Source of the DNA: Sphingomonadaceae bacterium
GTDB taxonomy: Bacteria; Pseudomonadota; Alphaproteobacteria; Sphingomonadales; Sphingomonadaceae
Length of the DNA stretch: 64,000 bases
Assembly: GCA_009926135.1 (NCBI GenBank)
Contig: RFPL01000004.1
Coordinates: 62,001-126,000 of the forward strand
Reading direction: 5' to 3'
Both the position numbers and the translations under genes were made by a program. This document shows, piece by piece, positions 16,738 through 27,029 of the stretch (the stretch's first letter is position 1; the number at the start of each line of letters is the position of its first letter). The notes under the pieces were generated by a model that worked only from the letters and a program-made list of their open reading frames with translations, did no database searches and was not told the DNA's origin.

Positions 16738-17622
16738 TTACTTGCCTTGCGGCGCGTGGACGGGGCGCAGGCTGCGCCAGGCACGGTCGCCGCGCAAGGC
16801 TCCCCACCAGCTCAGCGGGTTCCAGGTCTCGCTGCCGTTGAGGCTGAAGGTGGTGAATTCGGCGCGGCCGCCCACGTCATAGAGCGGCACCGGTCCGCCC
16901 AACCCGTTTTCCCACAGCGCTGCGCGGCTATCCGCAGAGTGATCGCGGTTGTCGCCCATCAGGAACACATGGCCCGCCGGCACGGTGATCTCGTCCATGT
17001 TGTCGAGGTTCTGCTGCATGTGGTCGATCACCACATAGCTTGCGCCATTGGGCAGCGTTTCGCGGAAGGCCGGGATTTCATAAACGACCCGTCCGGAAGG
17101 CAGGCGGACCCGATAATTCTGGAAATAGCTGTAGCACGAGCTGCCGTCGCAGGTCAGTTCCGGATCTTCCGGCAGCTGGACCGAAGGTTCGATCGCGCGC
17201 GGCACCGGCTTGCCGTTCAGGATGATGATTCCGTCCTTCACCGCGATCCGGTCGCCCGGGCGGGCAACCACACGCTTGATCAGGTCTTCTTCGCGGTTGG
17301 CGGGGACGACGATCACGATATCGCCATAGTCCGGCGTGCCGCCCAGGACCCGCCAGGTGCCGCGTGGCAGCAGATGAAAGCTGACCGAGGACCAGTTGAA
17401 GCCATAAGGGAACTTCGAGACCACCAGCCGATCACCCACCAGCAGGTTGGGCATCATCGAGATTGACGGGATATAGAAAGGCTTGGCCACGAAGCTGTGA
17501 AAGGCCAGCACGGCCAGCAGCATCAGCGAGAGGCTTTTGACCTCTGCCAGCCAATTGACCTTCTCGGGCTCGTCAGCGCCTGCGGGGGCGGGGGTGTTTG
17601 CGTCAGTCATGGGTACCGTCAT
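16738..17622 (-). CDS. lepB: signal peptidase I
   Basis: 294 residues. Membrane serine protease that removes Sec signal peptides. An N-terminal anchor ([19 protein letters not shown]) is followed by the catalytic serine in [14 protein letters not shown] and the lysine general base in [31 protein letters not shown] is the conserved late box. The ATG at 17622 overlaps acpS by 4 bases (ATGA); a second ATG at 17610 is possible. It ends the acpS-pdxJ-pyrE unit. Confidence 0.94.
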   Translation of the reverse strand: MTVPMTDANTPAPAGADEPEKVNWLAEVKSLSLMLLAVLAFHSFVAKPFYIPSISMMPNLLVGDRLVVSKFPYGFNWSSVSFHLLPRGTWRVLGGTPDYGDIVIVVPANREEDLIKRVVARPGDRIAVKDGIIILNGKPVPRAIEPSVQLPEDPELTCDGSSCYSYFQNYRVRLPSGRVVYEIPAFRETLPNGASYVVIDHMQQNLDNMDEITVPAGHVFLMGDNRDHSADSRAALWENGLGGPVPLYDVGGRAEFTTFSLNGSETWNPLSWWGALRGDRAWRSLRPVHAPQGK

Positions 17623-18020
17623 TTGGGGCGGGCTTCGATGATTACGAAGGCTTGGGCCCAGGGATGGTCGTCAGTCAGGGTAAGGTGAACCACGGCATCA
17701 TGGCCGGGCGGAGTGATGGCTAGCAGGCGCTCGGCCGCCCCGCCGGCCAGCGCCAGGGTCGGCGCGCCGGAGCGGGCGTTGACCACGCCAATGTCCTTCA
17801 TGAACACCCCGCGCTTGAACCCGGTGCCCACCGCCTTGGAAAAAGCCTCCTTGGCGGCAAAGCGCTTGGCGAGGGTGCCAGCCTTGGTGAAGGGGCGCGA
17901 ATTGCCCTTGGCGCGCTCAACCTCGGTAAACACGCGATTCTCGAATTTTTCGCCCCAGCGGTTCAGCGAATTCTGGATGCGCTCGATGTTGCAGAGGTCT
18001 GAGCCGATGGCGATGATCAT
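17619..18020 (-). CDS. acpS: holo-[acyl-carrier-protein] synthase
   Basis: 133 residues. Transfers 4'-phosphopantetheine from CoA to acyl carrier protein. The start at 18020 gives [15 protein letters not shown] with the Mg-binding Asp; an ATG at 18044 would run into pdxJ and add a tail foreign to the family. The second metal residue is Glu in [14 protein letters not shown]. It sits 10 bases after pdxJ and overlaps lepB by 4 bases, the common pdxJ-acpS-lepB order. Confidence 0.94.
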   Translation of the reverse strand: MIIAIGSDLCNIERIQNSLNRWGEKFENRVFTEVERAKGNSRPFTKAGTLAKRFAAKEAFSKAVGTGFKRGVFMKDIGVVNARSGAPTLALAGGAAERLLAITPPGHDAVVHLTLTDDHPWAQAFVIIEARPK

Positions 18021-18030
18021 CCCGGCGTCC

Positions 18031-18762
18031 TCACCGCGTGGCATCCATCAGTTCGCGCATCCGTAGCACCGCCGGTTCCAGTCCGCAGAAGATCGCCTCG
18101 CCGATCAGATAGTGCCCGATGTTGAGTTCGGCGATCTGCGGAATTGCAGCGACGGGCTGGACATTCTCATAGGTGAGGCCGTGGCCCGCGTGCGGTTCGA
18201 TCCCGTTCTTGGCAGCGAGCGCCGCCATGTCGGCCAGCTTCTTCAGTTCGGCCGCGCGGGCCTCGCCTGTCGCATGGGCGTAGTCGCCGGTATGGAGTTC
18301 CACCACTGGCGCGCCGAGCTGAATGGCAGCCTCGATCTGGCGCTCATCGGGGCCGATGAACAGGCTGACGCGGATTCCGGCATCGCGCAGCCGGCTGATG
18401 ATTGGAGCCAGCCTGTTGTGCTGACCCGCGGCATCCAGCCCGCCTTCGGTCGTGCGCTCTTCGCGCCGTTCGGGGACGATGCAAGCCGCGTGAGGCTGGT
18501 GGCGCAGCGCGATCTCCAGCATCTCGTCGGTCGCGGCCATTTCGAGGTTGAGCGGCAGGCCGGTTGCCGCCTGGATGCGGGCGAGGTCCTCGTCGCGAAT
18601 ATGGCGCCGATCCTCCCGCAGGTGAACGGTGATCCCGTCGCCGCCGCAAGCCGCAACGATTTCCGCCGCGCGCACTGGATCAGGGTGGTCCCCGCCGCGC
18701 GCGTTGCGGATGGTCGCTACGTGATCGATGTTGACGCCGAGGCGCAGGCGGGTTGGTATCAC
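18031..18762 (-). CDS. pdxJ: pyridoxine 5'-phosphate synthase
   Basis: 243 residues, the usual TIM barrel. It condenses 1-deoxyxylulose 5-phosphate with 3-amino-1-hydroxyacetone phosphate in vitamin B6 synthesis. Signatures: [17 protein letters not shown] at the N-terminus, [29 protein letters not shown] and [14 protein letters not shown]. The start overlaps the pyrE stop by 4 bases, so the minus-strand unit pyrE-pdxJ-acpS-lepB is tightly coupled. Confidence 0.96.
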   Translation of the reverse strand: MIPTRLRLGVNIDHVATIRNARGGDHPDPVRAAEIVAACGGDGITVHLREDRRHIRDEDLARIQAATGLPLNLEMAATDEMLEIALRHQPHAACIVPERREERTTEGGLDAAGQHNRLAPIISRLRDAGIRVSLFIGPDERQIEAAIQLGAPVVELHTGDYAHATGEARAAELKKLADMAALAAKNGIEPHAGHGLTYENVQPVAAIPQIAELNIGHYLIGEAIFCGLEPAVLRMRELMDATR

Positions 18763-19343
18763 GACTTCGCGCGGCTCCCGGGCTTGATCGCCGGTGTCGC
18801 TGCCAGTTCAGGCGGCAGTTCGTCCGGCGCATAGGTCGGGAAGTTAATGGCAATCAACGGGAAAAAGGGCACGCCCAGATCGACCGACCCGGCAGAGCGG
18901 TCGACCAGCGCTGCGGCCGCAACCACTTCGCCGCCGGCTTCGCGGACGCAGTCCATCGCTTCGCGGCTCGACAGGCCGGTAGTCACAACGTCTTCGACGA
19001 GCAGGACCTTCTCGCCCGGCTCGATAGTGAAGCCGCGCCGCAGTTCGAAGGTGCCGGTGGGGCGCTCGACAAAGATTGCCTCCACTTCCAGCGCGCGGCC
19101 CATTTCGTGGCCGATGATGACACCGCCCATCGCCGGGGCAACCACCTTGGTGATGTCCTTGCGCAGTTCGCGCGGGATTCGCTGGGCCAACGCAATCGCG
19201 AGGCGCGCGGCGCGGGCCGGGTCCATCAGGACGCGGGCGCATTGCAGGTAATGAGCGCTGTGGCGACCCGAAGAGAGCAGGAAATGCCCTTCAAGCAGTG
19301 CCTTGCTGGCCCGAAACTCTGCCAGAACCTCTTCATCCTGCAT
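18759..19343 (-). CDS. pyrE: orotate phosphoribosyltransferase
   Basis: 194 residues from [10 protein letters not shown]; an upstream in-frame ATG at 19391 adds 16 unlikely residues. It joins orotate and PRPP to make OMP in pyrimidine synthesis. [32 protein letters not shown] and the PRPP loop [13 protein letters not shown] are present. It is the first gene of the minus-strand unit; its promoter should lie in the 209-base gap shared with coxB. Confidence 0.95.
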   Translation of the reverse strand: MQDEEVLAEFRASKALLEGHFLLSSGRHSAHYLQCARVLMDPARAARLAIALAQRIPRELRKDITKVVAPAMGGVIIGHEMGRALEVEAIFVERPTGTFELRRGFTIEPGEKVLLVEDVVTTGLSSREAMDCVREAGGEVVAAAALVDRSAGSVDLGVPFFPLIAINFPTYAPDELPPELAATPAIKPGSRAKS

Positions 19344-19552
19344 GGAAAACCGTGTCCCTTGTCTGGTGCTGCCGTTGCAGCCTTGCCCCAAGTGCCGTGT
19401 TGGCTTGGGGCGTGTTCAAAAATATCCCCTAGAGGCGCTTGAGGTACCCCGCAAGCGCGCGTATAGGCCCCAGCAAATCTGGACTCCCACGGGGGCGGGA
19501 GACGGGCTTAGCCCTGCTCTTGCCGGCAAAGGAAAGCGAAAGTAGCGCTACG

Positions 19553-20692
19553 ATGATATTGGCTCGAACCGCCCGCTCAGCGGGACACGCGATCAAGGCA
19601 ATCGGTCTTTCTCTGGTGCTCGCAGCGCTGCCGCAAGCCGCTCTGGCGGCTCCCGCGGCGGCTGCTCCGGCTGCTGAGGCTGCCGCCGCGACTGCGGCCC
19701 CGGCAGCGGCTGCGCCCGCTGCTGCTGCTCCGGTGGCAACCGCCCCCGTCGCAGCTGCCGTACCGGCCCCGGAAGCTCCCAAGGTCGATCCCAACGATCC
19801 CCGCTATCAGGTTGCCCCCGGCGGTTACACGCCGATGGCGCCGACGCCGGGCAAGGGCATGCCGGTTGCTGGCGGCATTCACCTGCAGGACCAGTACTCG
19901 CCGACCGGTGAATACGCCCGCTGGATGCATGATGCCTTCCTGATGCCGATCATCACGGTGATCTCGCTGTTCGTGCTGGGGCTGCTCCTGGTAGTGGTTG
20001 CCCGCTTCAACAAGCGCACCAATCCGGTCGCATCGAAGACCAGCCACAACACGCTGCTCGAAGTGATCTGGACCGGGCTGCCGATCCTGATCCTGGTCGC
20101 CATTGCCGTGCCTTCGGTCACGCTGATCGCCAAGCAGTACAAGCCGGCTCCGGCCAAGGCAGTGACGATCAAGGCCACCGGAAACCAGTGGTTCTGGACC
20201 TATTCCTACCCCGACAATGGCGGGTTCGAAGTGATTTCGAACATGCTGCCGGTCGAGGAAGCCAAGAAGCGCGGTGAGCCGGATCACCTGGCGGCCGACT
20301 TCCGTATGGTCGTTCCCGCTGGTGAACCGATCCGTCTGCAGGTGACTGCCGCAGACGTGATCCACTCGTTCGCCGTCCCTTCGCTGTGGTCAAAGCTTGA
20401 CGCGGTTCCGGGCCGGATCAACGAGAAGGTGCTCTTCATCAAGGAGCCGGGCGTCTATTACGGCCAGTGCTCTGAACTGTGCGGCGCACGCCACGGCTAC
20501 ATGCCGATCGTCGTCGAAGCCCTGCCGCGTCCGAAGTACAACGCGTGGGTTATGACCCAGGCTGGCGGCAAGGTCGACGGCCTGCCCGAAGCCCCGGCTG
20601 CTGCGGCTCCCGCCGCTGCGCCCGCCGCCGCTCCGGCCGCTGCCGCTGCGCCCGCTGCCACCCCGGCCGCTGCGCCGGCTCCGGCCGCATAA
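19553..20692 (+). CDS. coxB: cytochrome c oxidase subunit II
   Basis: 379 residues from the ATG at 19553, which directly precedes a signal peptide (IGLSLVLAALPQAALA). Subunit II of the aa3 oxidase receives electrons from cytochrome c at the CuA site, seen as YYGQCSELCGARHGYMP, with a distal ligand His in VIHSFAVPS. Two membrane hairpin spans precede the cupredoxin domain. Odd feature: Ala/Pro-rich tracts both after the signal and in the last 30 residues. The gap 19344-19552 holds an 8-bp inverted repeat at 19385-19411 but no clear promoter. Confidence 0.95.
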   Translation: MILARTARSAGHAIKAIGLSLVLAALPQAALAAPAAAAPAAEAAAATAAPAAAAPAAAAPVATAPVAAAVPAPEAPKVDPNDPRYQVAPGGYTPMAPTPGKGMPVAGGIHLQDQYSPTGEYARWMHDAFLMPIITVISLFVLGLLLVVVARFNKRTNPVASKTSHNTLLEVIWTGLPILILVAIAVPSVTLIAKQYKPAPAKAVTIKATGNQWFWTYSYPDNGGFEVISNMLPVEEAKKRGEPDHLAADFRMVVPAGEPIRLQVTAADVIHSFAVPSLWSKLDAVPGRINEKVLFIKEPGVYYGQCSELCGARHGYMPIVVEALPRPKYNAWVMTQAGGKVDGLPEAPAAAAPAAAPAAAPAAAAAPAATPAAAPAPAA

Positions 20693-20703
20693 GCCAGATC
20701 TAG

Positions 20704-22396
<1,693 letters not shown>

Positions 22397-22429
22397 GGCC
22401 CGGTTCTTCCGAACCGACTGGACAGAAAC

Positions 22430-22459
22430 CGCCCCGGCCCGCAAGGTCCGGGGCGTTTT
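22430..22459 (+). terminator. rho-independent terminator after coxA
   Basis: Stem CGCCCCGGCCC (22430-22440) and GGTCCGGGGCG (22445-22455) pair with one internal mismatch around a GCAA loop, followed by TTTT. A smaller perfect hairpin, CGGTTC-TTCC-GAACCG, lies just upstream at 22401-22416. Together they would end much of the coxB-coxA transcript before the epoxide hydrolase gene. Confidence 0.75.
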
Positions 22460-22475
22460 CCATGGAGCGATGCAG

Positions 22476-23447
22476 ATGCGTGAATTCCGGATGGTCGATT
22501 GCGGCGAAGTGGCCTTGCGCTGCGCCATCGAAGGCCCGGCTCCGGGCACAGCACCGCTGGCGATCATGGTCCACGGCTTTCCGGAAAGCTGGTATTCGTG
22601 GCGGCACCAGCTTGGGCCGGTCGCGGCTGCCGGTTACACAGCCTGCGCGATCGACGTGCGCGGCTATGGCGGTTCCGGCAAGCCGCAGCCGGTCGAAGCC
22701 TACACCCTGGAAAAGATTGCCGCCGACCTGATCGGCCTGGCCGATGCGCTCGCGCCTGAACAGCGCGTGGTGCTGATCGGACATGACTGGGGTGCGCCGA
22801 TTGTCTGGAATACGGCTTTCACCAATCCGCAGCGGATCAGCGCGGTCGCCGGCTTGTCGGTGCCCTTCGCGGGAGCGCCACTACGCCCGTTCACGGAAGT
22901 GTTCCGCGAACATTTCACCAGCCAGGGCCGGTTCTTCTACCAGGAATTCTTCCAGGAACCCGGCGTGGCCGAGGCCGAGGCCGAGGCAGATCCGCGCGAT
23001 TTCGTGGCGCGGATGATGTATTCGATCTCGGGCGACGTGCCGCCGGGCGACTATTGGTCAAAGCCGCTGGGCGCGACCTTCCTGGAGGGTTTGCCCGATC
23101 CGCAGCCAGTGCCTTGGCTGACCGACGCCGACCTTGATTACTACGAGGCTGAATTCAAGGCCTCCGGCTTCCGGGGGCCCCTCAACCGCTATCGCAATCA
23201 CGAACGCGACTATGCCTGGCTGAAGGCCTGGCAGGGCAAGCAACTGGAGCAGCCCTGCCTGTTTATCGGCGGAACGCGTGATCCGGCCACCAGCCTGTTC
23301 GGTGCTGTTGCTGACCCGGTTGCGATGATGCGGATGTTCGCACCAAAGGTAGAAGGCCATGTCCTCGAGGGGGTTGGGCACTGGACCCAGCAGGAGCGGC
23401 CCGAAGAAGTGAACACATTGCTCATCGATTGGTTGAAGCGACTCTGA
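22476..23447 (+). CDS. epoxide hydrolase-like alpha/beta hydrolase
   Basis: 323 residues from the ATG at 22476 (GGAG 8 bases upstream; an in-frame ATG at 22470 is too close to it). The soluble epoxide hydrolase pattern is clear: oxyanion HGFPESWYSWRHQ, nucleophile Asp in IGHDWGAPIVW, lid tyrosine in NRYRNHERDY, acid in GGTRDPAT and His in GVGHWTQQERPEEV. Opens epoxides to diols; dehalogenase activity is the main alternative. It stands between coxA and ctaB, behind a terminator, and is not part of the usual oxidase gene set. Confidence 0.85.
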   Translation: MREFRMVDCGEVALRCAIEGPAPGTAPLAIMVHGFPESWYSWRHQLGPVAAAGYTACAIDVRGYGGSGKPQPVEAYTLEKIAADLIGLADALAPEQRVVLIGHDWGAPIVWNTAFTNPQRISAVAGLSVPFAGAPLRPFTEVFREHFTSQGRFFYQEFFQEPGVAEAEAEADPRDFVARMMYSISGDVPPGDYWSKPLGATFLEGLPDPQPVPWLTDADLDYYEAEFKASGFRGPLNRYRNHERDYAWLKAWQGKQLEQPCLFIGGTRDPATSLFGAVADPVAMMRMFAPKVEGHVLEGVGHWTQQERPEEVNTLLIDWLKRL

Positions 23448-23472
23448 CGCGCGACTATAGGCGCTCCCAACC

Positions 23473-24384
23473 ATGACCGCTGCCAGCCCTCCCGCGCCTG
23501 CGCTCCCGACCGACTGGCGCGACTTTTTCGCGCTGACCAAGCCGCGCGTAATGAGCCTGGTGATTTTCACCGGGCTATGCGGATTGCTGGCTGCGCCGGT
23601 GCCGGTGAACCCGGTACTGGGCTTTACCGCCATTCTGTGCATCGCGGTGGGCGCCGGCGGTTCGGCCGCGCTCAACATGTGGTGGGAAGCGGACCTTGAT
23701 GCGCAGATGAAGCGCACCGCCGGGCGGCCACTGCCGGCCGGACGAATGCCGCGCGAATCGGCCCGCGATTTTGGCCTGGTGCTGTCGTTCTTCTCGGTTC
23801 TGATGATGGCGGTTGGTGTCGGCTACCTGGCGGCCGCCGTGCTCGCGTTTTCGATCTTCTACTATGCCGTGATCTACACCATGTGGCTAAAGCCGCGCAC
23901 CCCGCAGAACATCGTTATCGGTGGCGGCGCGGGGGCGTTTCCACCGATGATCGGCTGGGTCGCGGCGACCGGCGAGATCACGCTGATGCCGATCCTGCTG
24001 TTCGCCATCATCTTCTTCTGGACCCCGCCGCATTTCTGGGCGCTCGCGTTGTTTGTCGAGACTGACTACGCGAAGGCGGGGATCCCGATGATGCCGGTAG
24101 TGGCTGGCCGCCATTCGACCCGGCGACAGATCCTGGTCTATGCGGTCCTGCTCCTGCCGCTCGCCATGCTGCCTTTCTGGATCGCCGGGGCAGGCGTGGT
24201 TTACGGGGCTTCGGCCCTGGTGCTTTCGGCGATCTTCCTGGTGCTGGCACTGCGCGTTGCGGTGTTCCGGCAAGGGGTGGGGGAAACCGACATGGGACCT
24301 GAAAAGCGGCTGTTCGCCTTTTCGGTGTTCTACCTTTTTGCGCTGTTCGCTGCCTTGGTGGCGGACCGCTGGATCATGGGATAA
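23473..24384 (+). CDS. ctaB: protoheme IX farnesyltransferase (haem O synthase)
   Basis: 303 residues, UbiA-type prenyltransferase with about eight membrane spans. It converts haem B to haem O, the precursor of haem A of the aa3 oxidase. Signatures: [18 protein letters not shown], the first Asp-rich loop [21 protein letters not shown], and the second [17 protein letters not shown]. It lies 25 bases after the epoxide hydrolase gene and 5 before the next small gene. Confidence 0.94.
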   Translation: MTAASPPAPALPTDWRDFFALTKPRVMSLVIFTGLCGLLAAPVPVNPVLGFTAILCIAVGAGGSAALNMWWEADLDAQMKRTAGRPLPAGRMPRESARDFGLVLSFFSVLMMAVGVGYLAAAVLAFSIFYYAVIYTMWLKPRTPQNIVIGGGAGAFPPMIGWVAATGEITLMPILLFAIIFFWTPPHFWALALFVETDYAKAGIPMMPVVAGRHSTRRQILVYAVLLLPLAMLPFWIAGAGVVYGASALVLSAIFLVLALRVAVFRQGVGETDMGPEKRLFAFSVFYLFALFAALVADRWIMG

Positions 24385-24389
24385 AGCGC

Positions 24390-24527
24390 ATGGCCAAGTT
24401 TCCTGAAACCGACCCCGCCTCCGAACGCAAGCGGATCATCAAGCAGCGTAACCTGATGCTGGGCGGCCTGCTCGCCGCGATGGTCGTGCTGTTCTACTTT
24501 GTCAGCATCGCCCGGATCGGGGGATAG
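24390..24527 (+). CDS. small single-span membrane protein of the oxidase cluster (CoxF-like)
   Basis: 45 residues: a charged N-terminus (MAKFPETDPASERKRIIKQR) and one membrane span (LLAAMVVLFYFVSIARI). A small one-span gene between ctaB and ctaG is usual in alphaproteobacterial cox clusters, where it is called CoxF or left hypothetical. Function is unproven. It lies 5 bases after ctaB and 4 before the ctaG start, so it is clearly in the operon. Confidence 0.72.
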   Translation: MAKFPETDPASERKRIIKQRNLMLGGLLAAMVVLFYFVSIARIGG

Positions 24528-24531
24528 GATC

Positions 24532-25122
24532 GTGGCTGTCCTGACCCTGCCCAAGGATCCCAATGCCCGCACCGGCATCCTGGCCCTGCTGGGTGCCGCA
24601 GCCATGCTTGCACTGGGGTTCGCCTCGGTTCCGCTGTACCGGATATTCTGTCAGGTCACAGGCTTTGGCGGCACCACGATGCGCGTGACCGAGGCTCAGG
24701 CTTCGGCGGTGCAGGTCACCAACAAGCTGATCTCGGTCCGCTTCGATGCCAATGTCGATCGCCTGCTGCCATGGCAATTCGCCACGCAGCAGACCACGCA
24801 GGAACTGCGCATCGGCTCGCGCAAAATGGCCTTCTATTCGGCAAAGAACCTCTCGGATCAGCCGATCACCGGAATTGCCTCATTCAATGTCGAACCAGAG
24901 CTGGCCGGCAAGTACTTCAACAAGATCCAGTGCTTCTGCTTCAACGAGCAAACGCTGCAGCCTGGCCAGTCGGTCAACATGCCGGTGATCTATTACGTCG
25001 ATCCGAAGATCCTGCAGGACCCGGAGACGAAGGACATCGAGCAGATCACGCTCAGCTACACTTTCCACAAGGCGGCGGACCAGCCCGTAAAGGCACTGGA
25101 CCAGTCGCTAGCCGCACGATAA
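24532..25122 (+). CDS. ctaG: cytochrome c oxidase assembly protein CtaG (Cox11)
   Basis: 196 residues from the GTG at 24532, 4 bases after the small gene's stop; an ATG at 24499 would overlap that gene. Membrane-anchored copper chaperone that loads CuB of subunit I. One N-terminal span (LLGAAAMLALGFASVPLYRIFCQ) is followed by the periplasmic domain with the copper motif IQCFCFNEQTL and VIYYVDPKI. This fits an aa3-type oxidase and makes the damaged coxA upstream more surprising. Confidence 0.93.
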   Translation: MAVLTLPKDPNARTGILALLGAAAMLALGFASVPLYRIFCQVTGFGGTTMRVTEAQASAVQVTNKLISVRFDANVDRLLPWQFATQQTTQELRIGSRKMAFYSAKNLSDQPITGIASFNVEPELAGKYFNKIQCFCFNEQTLQPGQSVNMPVIYYVDPKILQDPETKDIEQITLSYTFHKAADQPVKALDQSLAAR

Positions 25123-25192
25123 GGGCGGGGCGAATTCACGCGTCGCGGGTCCGCCCGCCGGCGCATTTGGGGATCAATTGGGGACCACGGAC

Positions 25193-26014
25193 ATGGCCGG
25201 CACCAAGAACCACGATTACCACATTCTCGAGCCTGATATCCTGCCGTTCCTCGGCTCGGTATCGGCGCTGCTGACGACCAGCGGCGGCGTACTGACCATG
25301 CATGACATGGCCGCTGGCAAGTATGTCCTGCTGGTTGGCTTCTTCGGCATCCTCTTCACCATGTTCCAGTGGTGGACCAAGGTTGTGCGTGAAGCCCACG
25401 AAGGCCACCACACCCCGGTCGTGCAGCTGCACCTGCGCTATGGCATGATCACCTTCATCGCCTCGGAAGTGATGTTCTTCGTCGGCTGGTTCTGGGCCTT
25501 CTTCGATTTCTCGCTGTTCCCCAGCGACATCGCCGAAGTCGTCGGTGGACAGTGGCCGCCAAAGGCAATCGAAGCCGTGCTTGATCCCTTCGATCTGCCG
25601 CTGCTCAACACGCTGATCCTGCTGTGCTCAGGCACTACCGTCACCTGGGCGCACCACGCGCTGATCCATGGTGACCGCGAAGGCCTGAAGAAGGGCCTGT
25701 GGGCGACGATCGCGCTGGGCCTGCTGTTCACCTGCATCCAGGCCTATGAATACTCGGCCGCACCGTTCGCCTTCGGCCAGAACACCTATGGTTCGGCCTT
25801 CTACATGGCGACCGGTTTCCACGGCTTCCACGTGTTGGTCGGCACGATCTTCCTGATCGTCTGCCTGAAGCGTGCCTACAACGGTGACTTCACGCCCAAG
25901 CAGCACTTCGGTTTCGAAGCGGCCGCCTGGTACTGGCACTTCGTTGACGTGGTCTGGCTGTTCCTGTTCGTCGCCATCTACGTCTGGGGTGGCTGGGGCC
26001 ATCCGATCCACTGA
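25193..26014 (+). CDS. coxC: cytochrome c oxidase subunit III
   Basis: 273 residues from the ATG at 25193 (GGGGA 8 bases upstream; a TTG at 25178 is less likely). Seven membrane spans. Family features: YHILEPDILPFLGS, FTMFQWWTKVVREAHEGHHT, FIASEVMFFVGWFWAFFD, ATGFHGFHVLVGTIFL and the final WYWHFVDVVWLFLF. It stabilises the catalytic core of the aa3 oxidase. Overlaps the DUF983 gene by one base. Confidence 0.96.
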   Translation: MAGTKNHDYHILEPDILPFLGSVSALLTTSGGVLTMHDMAAGKYVLLVGFFGILFTMFQWWTKVVREAHEGHHTPVVQLHLRYGMITFIASEVMFFVGWFWAFFDFSLFPSDIAEVVGGQWPPKAIEAVLDPFDLPLLNTLILLCSGTTVTWAHHALIHGDREGLKKGLWATIALGLLFTCIQAYEYSAAPFAFGQNTYGSAFYMATGFHGFHVLVGTIFLIVCLKRAYNGDFTPKQHFGFEAAAWYWHFVDVVWLFLFVAIYVWGGWGHPIH

Positions 26015-26427
26015 TGGAAAACGGCAACAATCAGACCGAGATTGGCCAAACCACGAAAGGGCAGCCCGGCATCCCCGCGGCTGCCCTTTTCGGTCTCTGC
26101 CCGGAATGCGGTGCCCGCACGCTGTTTGACGGACCGGCCCGCTTTGCCCCGCGCTGCCGGGTCTGCGGACTGGACTATGGCCAGTTCAATGTCGGCGACG
26201 GTCCGGCGGCGTTCCTGACCATGATCATTGGTGCATTGGTGGTCGGCCTCGCGATCTGGCTGGAATTCACCTGGCACCCGCCGTTCTGGGTCCATATCGT
26301 GTTGTGGGTGCCGCTTGTTGCAGGCCTGACGCTGTGGGGCCTGCGGGTCAGCAAGTCCGCGCTGCTCGCCGCCGAGTATCGCCGCAAGGCCCGCGAGGCG
26401 ACCGGTTCGGACGTGCAGCAGCCATGA
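26014..26427 (+). CDS. DUF983 membrane protein with zinc-ribbon start
   Basis: 137 residues. Two CxxC pairs (LCPECGARTLFDG and RCRVCGLDYGQ) form a likely zinc ribbon, followed by two membrane spans (FLTMIIGALVVGLAIWLEF, VLWVPLVAGLTLWGL). DUF983 genes are regular members of alphaproteobacterial cox operons; a role in oxidase assembly is assumed from context only. Start overlaps coxC by one base, stop overlaps the SURF1 gene by 4. Confidence 0.85.
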   Translation: MENGNNQTEIGQTTKGQPGIPAAALFGLCPECGARTLFDGPARFAPRCRVCGLDYGQFNVGDGPAAFLTMIIGALVVGLAIWLEFTWHPPFWVHIVLWVPLVAGLTLWGLRVSKSALLAAEYRRKAREATGSDVQQP

Positions 26428-27017
26428 TCCGCCGCCTGCCGATAATTCCCACGTTGTTCGTCCTCGCGGCCGTAGGGGTCATGATTGCGCTGGGTTTCTG
26501 GCAGCTTGATCGCCGCGCCCAGAAGGAAGCGATGCTGGCGCACTATGCCGAGGCGCAGGCGCTAAGCGCGGAAATCGCCTGGCCCACTGATCCGGCTGCT
26601 CAGGAAGCCGCGCTGTTCCGGCGGACGACTTTCGATTGCCAGGCCCCGGGCAAGGACATGCCGATTGCCGGTTATGATCGGAGCGGCACGGTTGGCTGGG
26701 CGCATAGCGTCAGCTGCGGGCTGCCAGGCGGCGCGCGCGCTGAGGTCGTGCTGGGCTGGTCCAAGGACCTGGCCGAACGGCAGTGGAGCGGCGGCACGGT
26801 GCGCGGCGTGATCGCCCCGGGGGCGGGGAAATCAATCCGGCTTATTGCCGATCCGCCACTGGCCGGACTGGCCGCGAGTGCGCTGCCTGATCCCAAGACC
26901 ATCCCCAACAACCACTGGTCCTATGCGATCCAGTGGTTCCTGTTCGCCGTGGTAGCCTTGGTGATCTACGGCCTGGCCCTGCGCAAGCGCCTTGCCGCGC
27001 GGGGCGACGAGGGCTAA
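26424..27017 (+). CDS. SURF1-family oxidase assembly protein
   Basis: 197 residues. Start at the ATG overlapping the DUF983 stop (ATGA), giving an N-terminal span (LFVLAAVGVMIALGFWQLDRR with the family GxWQLxR motif) and a C-terminal span (WFLFAVVALVIYGLAL). SURF1/Shy1 proteins help insert haem a into subunit I. The late NNHWSYAIQWFLF is the conserved family end. Last oxidase gene before thrC. Confidence 0.9.
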   Translation: MIRRLPIIPTLFVLAAVGVMIALGFWQLDRRAQKEAMLAHYAEAQALSAEIAWPTDPAAQEAALFRRTTFDCQAPGKDMPIAGYDRSGTVGWAHSVSCGLPGGARAEVVLGWSKDLAERQWSGGTVRGVIAPGAGKSIRLIADPPLAGLAASALPDPKTIPNNHWSYAIQWFLFAVVALVIYGLALRKRLAARGDEG

Positions 27018-27029
27018 CGCCCCCCCTTG

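Noticed and set aside
15298..17466. 722-codon plus-strand frame over DUF3089, AI-2E and lepB
   Set aside because: Composition typical of an antisense frame; all three minus-strand genes have clear family motifs.
19385..19411. Inverted repeat GCCCCAAG / CTTGGGGC between pyrE and coxB
   Set aside because: Real 8-bp stem but an 11-base loop and no T run on either side; function not supportable.
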